A stretch of DNA of 64,000 nt from CAZQHK01 sp964593455. Lineage in GTDB: Bacteria > Muiribacteriota > CAYSPT01. The stretch lies in assembly GCA_964593455.1 (NCBI GenBank), contig CAZQHK010000018.1:1-64000 (forward strand). Direction: 5' to 3'. The notes under the pieces are model-generated. The model made no database searches. It was not told the origin of the DNA and was given only the letters and a program-made list of their open reading frames with translations. The position numbers and the translations under genes were made by a program. How positions within the stretch are numbered: the first letter of the stretch is position 1; each line of letters opens with the position of its first letter. Shown one piece after another: positions 7,733 to 14,328 of this stretch.

Positions 7733-7897
7733 ATGAAAGACACAACCGAGATGAAGGGCGTCGTTCTGCAGACCAGGAATAACGGAGTACTTTCAGGCTT
7801 CATTGTCGATTCTGATTCCGAAGGGCTCTATATCGAGTGCCTGGTGGGAGAAACCATTTTCCTTCCCTTCGAGAACATCGGCACGATGTACCGGTAG
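7733..7897 (+). CDS. Small hypothetical protein, possibly Sm-like
   Basis: About 54 residues from the ATG at 7733, chosen because GAGGAG lies 8 bp upstream (an in-frame ATG at 7712 has none). The sequence is strand-rich (GVVLQTRNNGVLSGFIVDSDSEGLYIE, then TIFLPFENIGTMYR) and resembles a small Sm-like or SH3-like barrel. That is an impression from pattern only; I do not recognise the family. It lies alone between divergent rplY and a convergent operon. Confidence 0.45.
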   Translation: MKDTTEMKGVVLQTRNNGVLSGFIVDSDSEGLYIECLVGETIFLPFENIGTMYR

Positions 7898-7961
7898 AAA
7901 TTATTTCTTTCTATGGCTCACGTTAATATATCTATTATCGCCTTTAATCATCTACCTTCAA

Positions 7962-8429
7962 CTATAACAGGGTAAAAGAATCCAGTATCTCGTTGAAATC
8001 ATTTTTCAACAGGTGAAAATTTGATTTTAGATCGGTAGCAGTAACAACAAAGGCCCGGCCCCGGTAAATACACTTTTTCTGCTTATGCTTGAGATGACGG
8101 CCCTCCTCGACAGCTGAATAGACCAGTTCGGTGAAAACCATATTGTCCCGTTTCCTGCGTTTCATACTGTGCCGGCGGTAAGACCGGCTCAACTGTTTGC
8201 TTACTTTCTCCGTGGCCTTCGTGTAGGTATCGATGTCCAGTGTCGAGTCGATTTCCTCCGTGAGAACGTTGACGTTGGGTGTGAATCCATCCCTGGTCAG
8301 AAGGGGGCAGAAAAGAAAAACCACCAGATAAAGGCTGGGGCCAAGAGTTTGTATCCTCTCTTCGATTTCCCAGTCTCCCCGCGGCACGCCTATCTTAAAT
8401 TCGAACTCGGTATTCGTGTATACTTTCAA
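7962..8429 (-). CDS. DcrB/PsbP-like protein
   Basis: 155 residues with the pattern of small DcrB/PsbP-fold proteins: an early FEFKIGVPRGDWEI strand, then PNVNVLTEEIDSTLDIDTYTKATEKV, a basic linker, a YRGRAFVVTATDL strand and a closing helix FNEILDSFTLL. No signal peptide is evident from this start. It is the last gene of a run with the Lys-rich protein and the HIT protein (15 bp spacing), which suggests one operon, but the joint role is unclear. Confidence 0.5.
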   Translation of the reverse strand: MKVYTNTEFEFKIGVPRGDWEIEERIQTLGPSLYLVVFLFCPLLTRDGFTPNVNVLTEEIDSTLDIDTYTKATEKVSKQLSRSYRRHSMKRRKRDNMVFTELVYSAVEEGRHLKHKQKKCIYRGRAFVVTATDLKSNFHLLKNDFNEILDSFTLL

Positions 8430-8444
8430 CAGCCGGTCTCCCGC

Positions 8445-8747
8445 TTATTTCTTATTGCCGGTCGAAACTGCGGAAGACTTCTTTTTCACCTTTTTCTTTC
8501 GTGACTTTTTCTTGCTGGCCTGGATTTTTTTCATTTTCTCCACCAGTTCCATCTTCTTCGAGGTATCCCTGGTGCGAAAAAATCCCTTGGGACTTTCCCA
8601 ATTCTTTTCGTGATCCTGTCTTTCCGGTTTCGCCTCTACATTTTCCTCGACGTGCTTCTTCTGTTTTTCCGGTTTCGCCTCTACATTTTCCTCGACGTGC
8701 TTCTTCTGCTTTTTCGTATCGACCTGTTCTTTCTGCTTTTTCGCCAT
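8445..8747 (-). CDS. Lysine-rich protein with 15-residue tandem repeat
   Basis: 100 residues, very rich in Lys and Glu, with no recognisable domain. A 15-residue unit KKHVEENVEAKPEKQ is present twice, matching a 45-bp DNA tandem repeat at about 8621-8710. The C terminus is strongly basic (KKKSRKKKVKKKSS), like histone-like or DNA/RNA-binding tails. Its ATG overlaps the stop of the HIT gene (TAATG), so translation is probably coupled. It could be a nucleoid-associated protein; this is inference. Confidence 0.55.
   Translation of the reverse strand: MAKKQKEQVDTKKQKKHVEENVEAKPEKQKKHVEENVEAKPERQDHEKNWESPKGFFRTRDTSKKMELVEKMKKIQASKKKSRKKKVKKKSSAVSTGNKK
8621..8710. repeat. 45-bp tandem repeat, two copies, coding
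   Basis: Two nearly identical 45-bp units (8621-8665 and 8666-8710) inside the lysine-rich protein gene. The unit length is a multiple of three, so copy-number change would keep the frame. Confidence 0.85.
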
Positions 8748-9241
8748 TATATCGACACCTCCCTGAAGGCTTCAGTGAGCTTACGATGCGTAATTGTCGG
8801 ATCCTCGATGATGATCTTACTTCCAGACAGGATATCAACGATACCCAGCTCTTTACCATATCGTGGAACCACGTGTAGATGAAGATGGGGAATACTGGCT
8901 CCCCCCGCGTTTCCAACATTGTAGCCAATGTTGTAGCCGGCCGGGGCGTACTTATTATCTATACCATCCATTGATAATTTCATCATTGAATGCATGTTTT
9001 CCGATTCTTCCGGCGTGAGATGGCGCGGATCGTTCACGTGCCGTTCCGGGAATATGATGACGTGTCCCGAGGTGTAGGGGTAGAGGTTGACGGATACGAT
9101 CAAACCGTTGGCTCGGAACACCTCAAGCAGAGCGACCTCCGGATTCTTGTCCCGGATGGCACATAGAATGCAATCAACCGATGTTTTTTTTTCCATGACA
9201 TACTTCCATTTAGAAGGGACAAAAAGATTGTTTCTGAAGAT
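8747..9241 (-). CDS. HIT-family nucleotide hydrolase/transferase
   Basis: The histidine-triad motif HLHLHVVPRY is clear, preceded by SGHVIIFPERHV and a CILC pair near the N terminus, as in the Ap4A phosphorylase-like HIT branch. Such enzymes cleave or transfer nucleotides from dinucleoside polyphosphates or nucleoside phosphoramidates. The start is a problem. The conserved N-terminal block NLFVPSKWKYV lies upstream of the ATG at 9196, and no ATG, GTG or TTG in frame covers it except a GTG at 9292 inside the preceding gene. GGAGG sits 6 bp before an in-frame ATC at 9241, which would give MFRNNLFVPSKW and is used here as a tentative start. It is co-oriented with the outer-membrane gene upstream and the Lys-rich gene downstream. 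Confidence 0.75.
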   Translation of the reverse strand: MFRNNLFVPSKWKYVMEKKTSVDCILCAIRDKNPEVALLEVFRANGLIVSVNLYPYTSGHVIIFPERHVNDPRHLTPEESENMHSMMKLSMDGIDNKYAPAGYNIGYNVGNAGGASIPHLHLHVVPRYGKELGIVDILSGSKIIIEDPTITHRKLTEAFREVSI

Positions 9242-9258
9242 ATCCGTCCTCCCCCCGG

Positions 9259-10194
9259 TTAGAACTCCCAGTATATTCCCAGGTAATACCACGGTTCCTT
9301 GTCAACCGCGGAGACGTTCGCCGATTTTCCTAACCGAGGATGACCGCTGACAGGCCACATAATTGTTCCCTCGATAACGAACCCTTCGCTGGGCAGATAC
9401 TGCAGACCGGGACTGATGAAGATCCACGAGCTGTCGGTGAAGGGGACCTTGCTTCCACTCCGGCGGTCCATCCCCACACGTTTCCCTTCCAACGCTGTTA
9501 CCAAACGCAGCCGTTCGAACAGCGGGTAGTTGTACGCAAGGTGGTACCAGATCTCGTCACCCGGATCGACCCGGACTCCGCTGGCGCCTTTCCACTCAGC
9601 CATCCAGGTATAGGCCAGGTCACCGAAAATGGCGCCACGTTCGAGCTCGGAAGTGAAGTGAAACCCGAATTCAAGGTTCGTTCCTCCCGTTCCCAGCAGC
9701 GGAGTCTTATTCTCATTGCTGGTTGAAAGCTCTACTCCCACTGAGATGGCGTAATCCATGAAACTTCCCGACGCTGCCGGATACCTGTACTTGAGACGGA
9801 GAAACGTGTCGCCCATACCGCTGTTGGAATCGCCGGCAAAGGCAGCCACGGGCGTTCCGGTCTCCTCGATGTCCACGTAAGGAACGGTAACTTCGAACTG
9901 GCTCCGGTCGGTAATGCCATAATAGAGAGTGGGCCTGATTTCCATCCGGTGATACCGGTATCTGTACTCATCACCGCTGGTAGGAACAAGATTCGGATCG
10001 TACGTGTATTGCCAGCTCAAAGCCTCAACGTGAAAATCAAAGCTGAGAGTGTTTCTCGGGATCGTATAGGCCCCTTTGCCCCTGATGCCGACAAACGGTG
10101 AAATTTCCTGCTCGAGATACTGGGCCGAACATATATCCCCGGCCACAACGAACAGCACGGATAGTGCAACGACTGCTATAATGATTTGTTTCAT
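9259..10194 (-). CDS. Outer-membrane beta-barrel protein
   Basis: 311 residues with a Sec signal peptide (MKQIIIAVVALSVLFVVAG, cleavage likely after CSA). Alternating amphipathic strands and a C-terminal aromatic residue (GIYWEF) are typical of BAM-inserted barrels. Strand patterns such as RMEIRPTLYYGITDRSQFEVTVPYV and GLQYLPSEGFVIEGTIMWPV resemble the family of transporter-like barrels often annotated as MetA-pathway-of-phenol-degradation proteins, but no substrate can be inferred. It is 91 bp downstream of a second barrel gene and upstream of the HIT gene. Confidence 0.65.
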   Translation of the reverse strand: MKQIIIAVVALSVLFVVAGDICSAQYLEQEISPFVGIRGKGAYTIPRNTLSFDFHVEALSWQYTYDPNLVPTSGDEYRYRYHRMEIRPTLYYGITDRSQFEVTVPYVDIEETGTPVAAFAGDSNSGMGDTFLRLKYRYPAASGSFMDYAISVGVELSTSNENKTPLLGTGGTNLEFGFHFTSELERGAIFGDLAYTWMAEWKGASGVRVDPGDEIWYHLAYNYPLFERLRLVTALEGKRVGMDRRSGSKVPFTDSSWIFISPGLQYLPSEGFVIEGTIMWPVSGHPRLGKSANVSAVDKEPWYYLGIYWEF

Positions 10195-10285
10195 GTTGGA
10201 CTGTCAGCCTCCCCTCAGCTCCACCCGAACGGATCAAAGGCCGTCCGGCAGACGAGCCGGTTTCAGTCTGAGAAGAAGCAGCACC

Positions 10286-10978
10286 TCAATACGAGGGACC
10301 GCCGGTCTTCTGGCCGAAGTAATAATTGACGGATATCCCGAAGTAGAATCCGCTGAGATCAACCGACTCCTTGTCGGTTCCCCAACTGGCGGCTCCATCG
10401 CCGGCCATGTTTAGACCCAGGTCAGCATCGATGTAACGCACCTCGCCGGCAACGGAAAACTCGGGAGTCGTGAAATATTCAACACCCGCCACGGCCTGTA
10501 CTCCCCAGGTGCTGTCACTTACTGATCGCGTAGCCAGGTCCCCTACTCCTGCCGTGGTGTACGAGTATTCCACTGAGTAGTTGGATGTCCCCAGCCCGAT
10601 ATACGGCATGACCCGTTCCTCTCTAGTTGGAAAGAAATAAAACACCGTGGCGCCGAAGGGTTTTACCGTCAACTCGAAAGCGCCCTTCCCGTAGAAATCG
10701 GACCCCAGGGTGTACCCGCCGGTAGGATAGCGGTCGGAGTGGTCCCAGACGCTGTAACCGATCCCGAGTGCCAGATTTTCATTGAAAAAGTACTTTCCCC
10801 CGATTCCCCACATAAACTCCGAATCGAGATATGTGGAGCTTCCGCCAAGCGAGTTCGGATTGTAGTAGCCAAGCGCCGCTCCAAGAGAAAATTTTTGACT
10901 CATATCATACGCCGAAACCGCCGGTGATAAAATACCTGTGATAAGTACCATAAAAACAAGAACAAAGGCTGTTCTCAT
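10286..10978 (-). CDS. OmpW/OmpA-like eight-stranded barrel protein
   Basis: About 230 residues from MRTAFVLVF, which begins a clear signal peptide (cleavage near AVSA-YD); the frame is open further upstream but that part lacks coding character. The mature part has strands FSLGAALGYYNP, FMWGIGGKYFF, FELTVKPFGATVFYFF, GVQAVAGVEYFTTPEFSVAGEVRYI and FYFGISVNYYFG, as expected for a small eight-stranded outer-membrane barrel. Ligand unknown. It is probably in one transcription unit with the barrel gene downstream. Confidence 0.65.
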   Translation of the reverse strand: MRTAFVLVFMVLITGILSPAVSAYDMSQKFSLGAALGYYNPNSLGGSSTYLDSEFMWGIGGKYFFNENLALGIGYSVWDHSDRYPTGGYTLGSDFYGKGAFELTVKPFGATVFYFFPTREERVMPYIGLGTSNYSVEYSYTTAGVGDLATRSVSDSTWGVQAVAGVEYFTTPEFSVAGEVRYIDADLGLNMAGDGAASWGTDKESVDLSGFYFGISVNYYFGQKTGGPSY

Positions 10979-11114
10979 ACAAACGCCACATCCTTTCCAA
11001 GGTAAACAGCGGTCATTGTACCCCAGAGCTGAAAATACGTCAACAAACGCGGTATTCACCGAAGCGCCGGCACTTCCGATACCCGGTAAGTCCACATAAT
11101 TATGGTACACTTCT

Positions 11115-11146
11115 ATTAAGCTGAAAACTGCAGTTTTCAGCTTAAT
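11115..11146. repeat. Perfect 32-bp palindrome before an M23 peptidase gene
   Basis: The half-site ATTAAGCTGAAAACTG is followed directly by its exact complement, with no loop bases. GGAGG begins 1 bp after the palindrome, so in RNA the hairpin would sit right against the ribosome binding site of the peptidase gene. It may be an operator, a cruciform or a translation-control hairpin. It is too long and exact to be chance. Confidence 0.85.
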
Positions 11147-11163
11147 GGAGGTGACCGGCTCTG

Positions 11164-12021
11164 TTGAATAACTGCCGATCCGATGTTTCACCACTGAGAA
11201 TAGCCGCGTTGATTATCTTAACGGCCTTTGGATCACTGTCAGGATTGCCGGTCACCAGTGGAGAATCGGCAATAACCCTTGAAGGTTCCATTATTCAAGG
11301 AGGTCTGGTAATCGGCCGTACTTCTGCAAAGTCTTCTGTCTATCTCGAAAACCGGAACCTTCGTGTTTCAACTGACGGATTTTTTGTTTTGGGATTTCAC
11401 CGGGACACAAAAGGACCGGAGGAGCTTGTTGTTACGTTACCCGGAGGAAATGTCGAGAGCCGGATTCTCAAACCCGAGCAAAGAACTTACCGGGAGCAAC
11501 GGATCAACGGGTTGCCGCCAAAGATGGTAACCCCGCCCAAGGAACTTTCTCACCGCCTTAAGAAGGAACGTGAACTGCTCAGGAAAGCCTGGATGACTGA
11601 CAGTCCCGAGACCTGGTTCGCCGAAGGATTCACCTGGCCGGCGAGAGGGATTATTACCGGCGTTTATGGCAGCCGCCGGATTCTCAATGGCCAGCCCCGG
11701 CAGCCACACTATGGTATCGATATCGGAGCTCCCTCGGGAACCCGGGTGATGGCCCCCTGCCCCGGCGTGGTGCGGCTGGCCGAATCCGACCTTTACTATA
11801 CCGGCGGCACCGTTATTATCGACCACGGTCATGGTGTCACTTCGACCCTGATACACCTTAAAACTATACTGGTCAAACCGGGCCAACGGGTAGCCAAGTG
11901 GCAGATGATCGGAACCGTCGGCTCTACCGGACGTGCCACCGGCCCACACCTCGATTGGCGGATCAACTGGTTCGAACGCCGCCTCGATCCAGCCCTTCTA
12001 GTACCAGCGATGAATGAATAG
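11164..12021 (+). CDS. M23-family (LytM) peptidoglycan endopeptidase
   Basis: 285 residues with an N-terminal signal peptide (LRIAALIILTAFGSLSGLPV), an N-terminal beta domain (ITLEGSIIQGGLVIGRT...VESRILKPEQRTYREQ) and a C-terminal M23 domain. HYGIDIGAPSGT supplies His and Asp ligands, with IIDHGHGV and GPHLDWRINW later. The usual HLHW is HLDW, a variant I recall from an M23 subgroup with a GPHLDWR.NWF.RRLDP ending, so the domain is probably still active. It cuts cross-links in the periplasm. The likely start is TTG at 11164 after GGAGG. The perfect palindrome lies just upstream. Confidence 0.8.
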   Translation: MNNCRSDVSPLRIAALIILTAFGSLSGLPVTSGESAITLEGSIIQGGLVIGRTSAKSSVYLENRNLRVSTDGFFVLGFHRDTKGPEELVVTLPGGNVESRILKPEQRTYREQRINGLPPKMVTPPKELSHRLKKERELLRKAWMTDSPETWFAEGFTWPARGIITGVYGSRRILNGQPRQPHYGIDIGAPSGTRVMAPCPGVVRLAESDLYYTGGTVIIDHGHGVTSTLIHLKTILVKPGQRVAKWQMIGTVGSTGRATGPHLDWRINWFERRLDPALLVPAMNE

Positions 12022-12029
12022 ATAGCCCC

Positions 12030-12084
12030 ACTTTCTACACCCCTTGCTTGGTCACCCACCCTCTGAACAGTGAGTGTAGAAAGT
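12030..12084. terminator. Inverted repeat after the M23 gene
   Basis: ACTTTCTACAC (12030-12040) and GTGTAGAAAGT (12074-12084) form an 11-bp perfect stem around a 33-nt loop, starting 9 bp after the M23 stop codon. No clear T-run follows directly (GTTTTTGGG is about 20 bp on), so it is a weak terminator candidate or an operator. Confidence 0.35.
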
Positions 12085-12235
12085 TAGGTAGGAGATTGAG
12101 ATAGTTTTTGGGCGCTCAGATTAAAATCCTTACTATTCCATCCTGCCGTTTGACTAAGAGGTATTGTCACAAATAGGCATGGCTGATAGAATGCTGGTAC
12201 CTTTCCAAGTAAAATGAAAAAGGAGGTGTCGGTCG

Positions 12236-12565
12236 GTGTTTGATGGATCAGAGATTACCGGTTCGACCATTGTCATAGGAACTCTTCCCGAGTGCCACAT
12301 CCAGCTGGATGGAACAGATGTATCTCCCCGGCATGCCGAGATATATGGAACGAAAATAGGAAATGAGACGGCCGCATACGTCAATAGCTGTGATGGCCAG
12401 GTAAGCTTGAACGGAGCACCGCCGCAGATGCTTCAGGGAACCAGGCTTAGCGACGGTGACGTTATCAAGGTCGGCGAGTACGCCATCACCATCAGGTACA
12501 TTCCCGATCCGGACCTGAGCGACGATATCACACCGTATGAGTTCCAGGTAGAGAAAGTCGGCTAA
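12236..12565 (+). CDS. FHA-domain protein
   Basis: 109 residues that are almost entirely one forkhead-associated domain. Strand motifs STIVIGTLPECHIQLDG, VSPRHAEIY, AYVNSCDGQVSLNGAPPQ and LSDGDVIKVGEYAITIRYI match the fold that reads phosphothreonine; the usual glycine-arginine is replaced by Gly-Thr (IGT), which may weaken phosphopeptide binding. The start is GTG, 9 bp after AGGAGG. It converges with the AAA+ gene and their stop codons overlap (12562-12565). I infer a link with the neighbouring propeller/AAA+ module from position only. Confidence 0.75.
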   Translation: MFDGSEITGSTIVIGTLPECHIQLDGTDVSPRHAEIYGTKIGNETAAYVNSCDGQVSLNGAPPQMLQGTRLSDGDVIKVGEYAITIRYIPDPDLSDDITPYEFQVEKVG

Positions 12566-14316
12566 GGAAATTCAAGGCCTCCGCCGGTCAGGTCGTGAAA
12601 GTCTGATGTCTTTTCCTTAGGTGTATGGAGAATGCCCGGAGAACTCAACACCTCGGGTCCTTCTTCCACCGTGGCCGGCCGCGCCCGGGTGGCGGCCCAC
12701 CGGCGTAGATGATCGATCTTTTCCTTCATTGTCTTTGACAGCGGTACGGTGTTTTGCACATTGTCGACGATGATAGCGGTATCGATATCCTGTCCCTCGT
12801 GGAACGCGTCGTACAGGGCGGAGATGACCGCCTGTTCGATCTCGGCGCCCGAAAATCCGTCCGATACTTCGGCCATCGTTTTCAGGTCGAACTTCACGGG
12901 GTCCCGGTCACGCTTTTTCAGGTGAATCCGGAAGATCTCCTCCCGTTCCGGTTTCATTGGCAGGTCTACGAAGAAAATCTCGTCAAACCGGCCTTTACGA
13001 AGAAGTTCCGGAGGCAAGTTCTCGATACTGTTGGCGGTGGCTATGACAAAGACCGGTGCAGTTTTCTCCTGCATCCAGGTGATGAAGGACCCGAAGATGC
13101 GCGCTCCCACCCCGGAATCACCGCCGGAACCGCCGCTGGCGCCGGCAAATCCTTTCTCTATCTCGTCAATCCACAAGATTGTGGGCGCCAAAGCTTCTGC
13201 CACCATGAGAGCTTTTCGCAGGTTGCCTTCAGACTCGCCGATGTAGGAACCGAATATCCTACCCAGGTCAAACCTGAGCAGGGGCAGTTTCCAGAGGGCG
13301 CCGATAGCTTTCGAAATCAGGCTTTTCCCGCAACCCTGAACACCCAGGAGCAGGATGCCCTTGGGTGCCGGCAGCCCGAACGCACGGGCCTTTTCGGAGA
13401 AGGCTTTGCCACGTTTGTCCAGCCAGTCTTTGAGATTGTTCAGTCCGCCAACTCCGGCCAGGGCCTCGTTCACATCATAGTATTCCAACAGTCCGGTCTT
13501 CCTGAGTATCTGTTTTTTCTCCTCGATGATCAGGGGCAAGTCTTTTTCGTCGAACCGCCGGTCGTTCACCAGGGCTTTATTGAAAACGTTCTCAACTTCC
13601 GCCCGGGTAAGTCCGAGCGCCGCTTTGGAAAACCTTTCCATGAGAGCAGACGAGACCTGCAAACCAAGCTGGGACTGGTAATGATCTATTTTCTTCCGTA
13701 GAAGCTCCTGAATTTCCTCTACCGACGGCAAGGGGAAATCGAGAACCACCACTTCCTTCTCAAGCTCTTTCGGAATAACCAGCACGGGTGACAGCAGGAT
13801 AAGCGTCTGCGGTTTTCGCCGGCAAAGCTGCACGATATCTCTTATTTTCCTCGTGAGCACCGCCGGGTCCTGACCCTGCCGAGGCGCTGAGTTGTCCAGG
13901 TAGGGATGAAAATCTTTGAACACGAACATGGCTTTCTCGGTTGAATCGGCTACCTTCCGGAGGGCGGTCAGGGCATTGCGGGTGTCGCCGGTTACCGCCT
14001 CGGTTCCTTTCTGGAGAAGCGATCCTTTTTCCACCGCCGGCCGACCCGTGTCGGCGGCTCCTTCCTTGACTTCACGCAACCCGTCGGAGACAGTCCACTG
14101 ATGAAGTTTCCGGTTCAGGGACCGGGTCACTTCCAGGAGACAGTTCATAACCGGGACTTCTTCCGAGGACACGATATAGATCAACGGGTACTGGGCGCCG
14201 GCCAGTACCCTGAGCTCGTGCTGGAAAAACGCCACCGGAGGAACACTGGTCCCACACTTCGCGCACCGCGGATCACCGGATATAACCTGATTTCCACACT
14301 TTTTGCATGCTGGCAT
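12562..14316 (-). CDS. Ycf46-like AAA+ ATPase with N-terminal zinc ribbon
   Basis: 584 residues. The N terminus is a zinc ribbon (CKKCGNQ...CAKCGTS, residues 4-24), then an N-terminal P-loop-like region without intact Walker A (YPLIYIVSSEEVPV). The AAA+ core follows (about 300-500) with Walker A GVQGCGKS, Walker B LWIDEIEKGFAG, sensor 1 ATAN and arginine-rich RKGRFDE. The block VGGLNNLKDWLDKR...FGLPAPKG is typical of the Ycf46 branch seen in cyanobacteria, plastids and many bacteria, whose role is unclear. The C terminus is GGGLEFP, matching motifs in the propeller protein 12 bp upstream. Its ATG follows AAGGAG. Confidence 0.8.
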   Translation of the reverse strand: MPACKKCGNQVISGDPRCAKCGTSVPPVAFFQHELRVLAGAQYPLIYIVSSEEVPVMNCLLEVTRSLNRKLHQWTVSDGLREVKEGAADTGRPAVEKGSLLQKGTEAVTGDTRNALTALRKVADSTEKAMFVFKDFHPYLDNSAPRQGQDPAVLTRKIRDIVQLCRRKPQTLILLSPVLVIPKELEKEVVVLDFPLPSVEEIQELLRKKIDHYQSQLGLQVSSALMERFSKAALGLTRAEVENVFNKALVNDRRFDEKDLPLIIEEKKQILRKTGLLEYYDVNEALAGVGGLNNLKDWLDKRGKAFSEKARAFGLPAPKGILLLGVQGCGKSLISKAIGALWKLPLLRFDLGRIFGSYIGESEGNLRKALMVAEALAPTILWIDEIEKGFAGASGGSGGDSGVGARIFGSFITWMQEKTAPVFVIATANSIENLPPELLRKGRFDEIFFVDLPMKPEREEIFRIHLKKRDRDPVKFDLKTMAEVSDGFSGAEIEQAVISALYDAFHEGQDIDTAIIVDNVQNTVPLSKTMKEKIDHLRRWAATRARPATVEEGPEVLSSPGILHTPKEKTSDFHDLTGGGLEFP

Positions 14317-14328
14317 CGTTCTATCTCC

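Noticed and set aside
12754..13701. 315-residue plus-strand frame inside the AAA+ gene
   Set aside because: Antisense shadow of the well-supported AAA+ ATPase.
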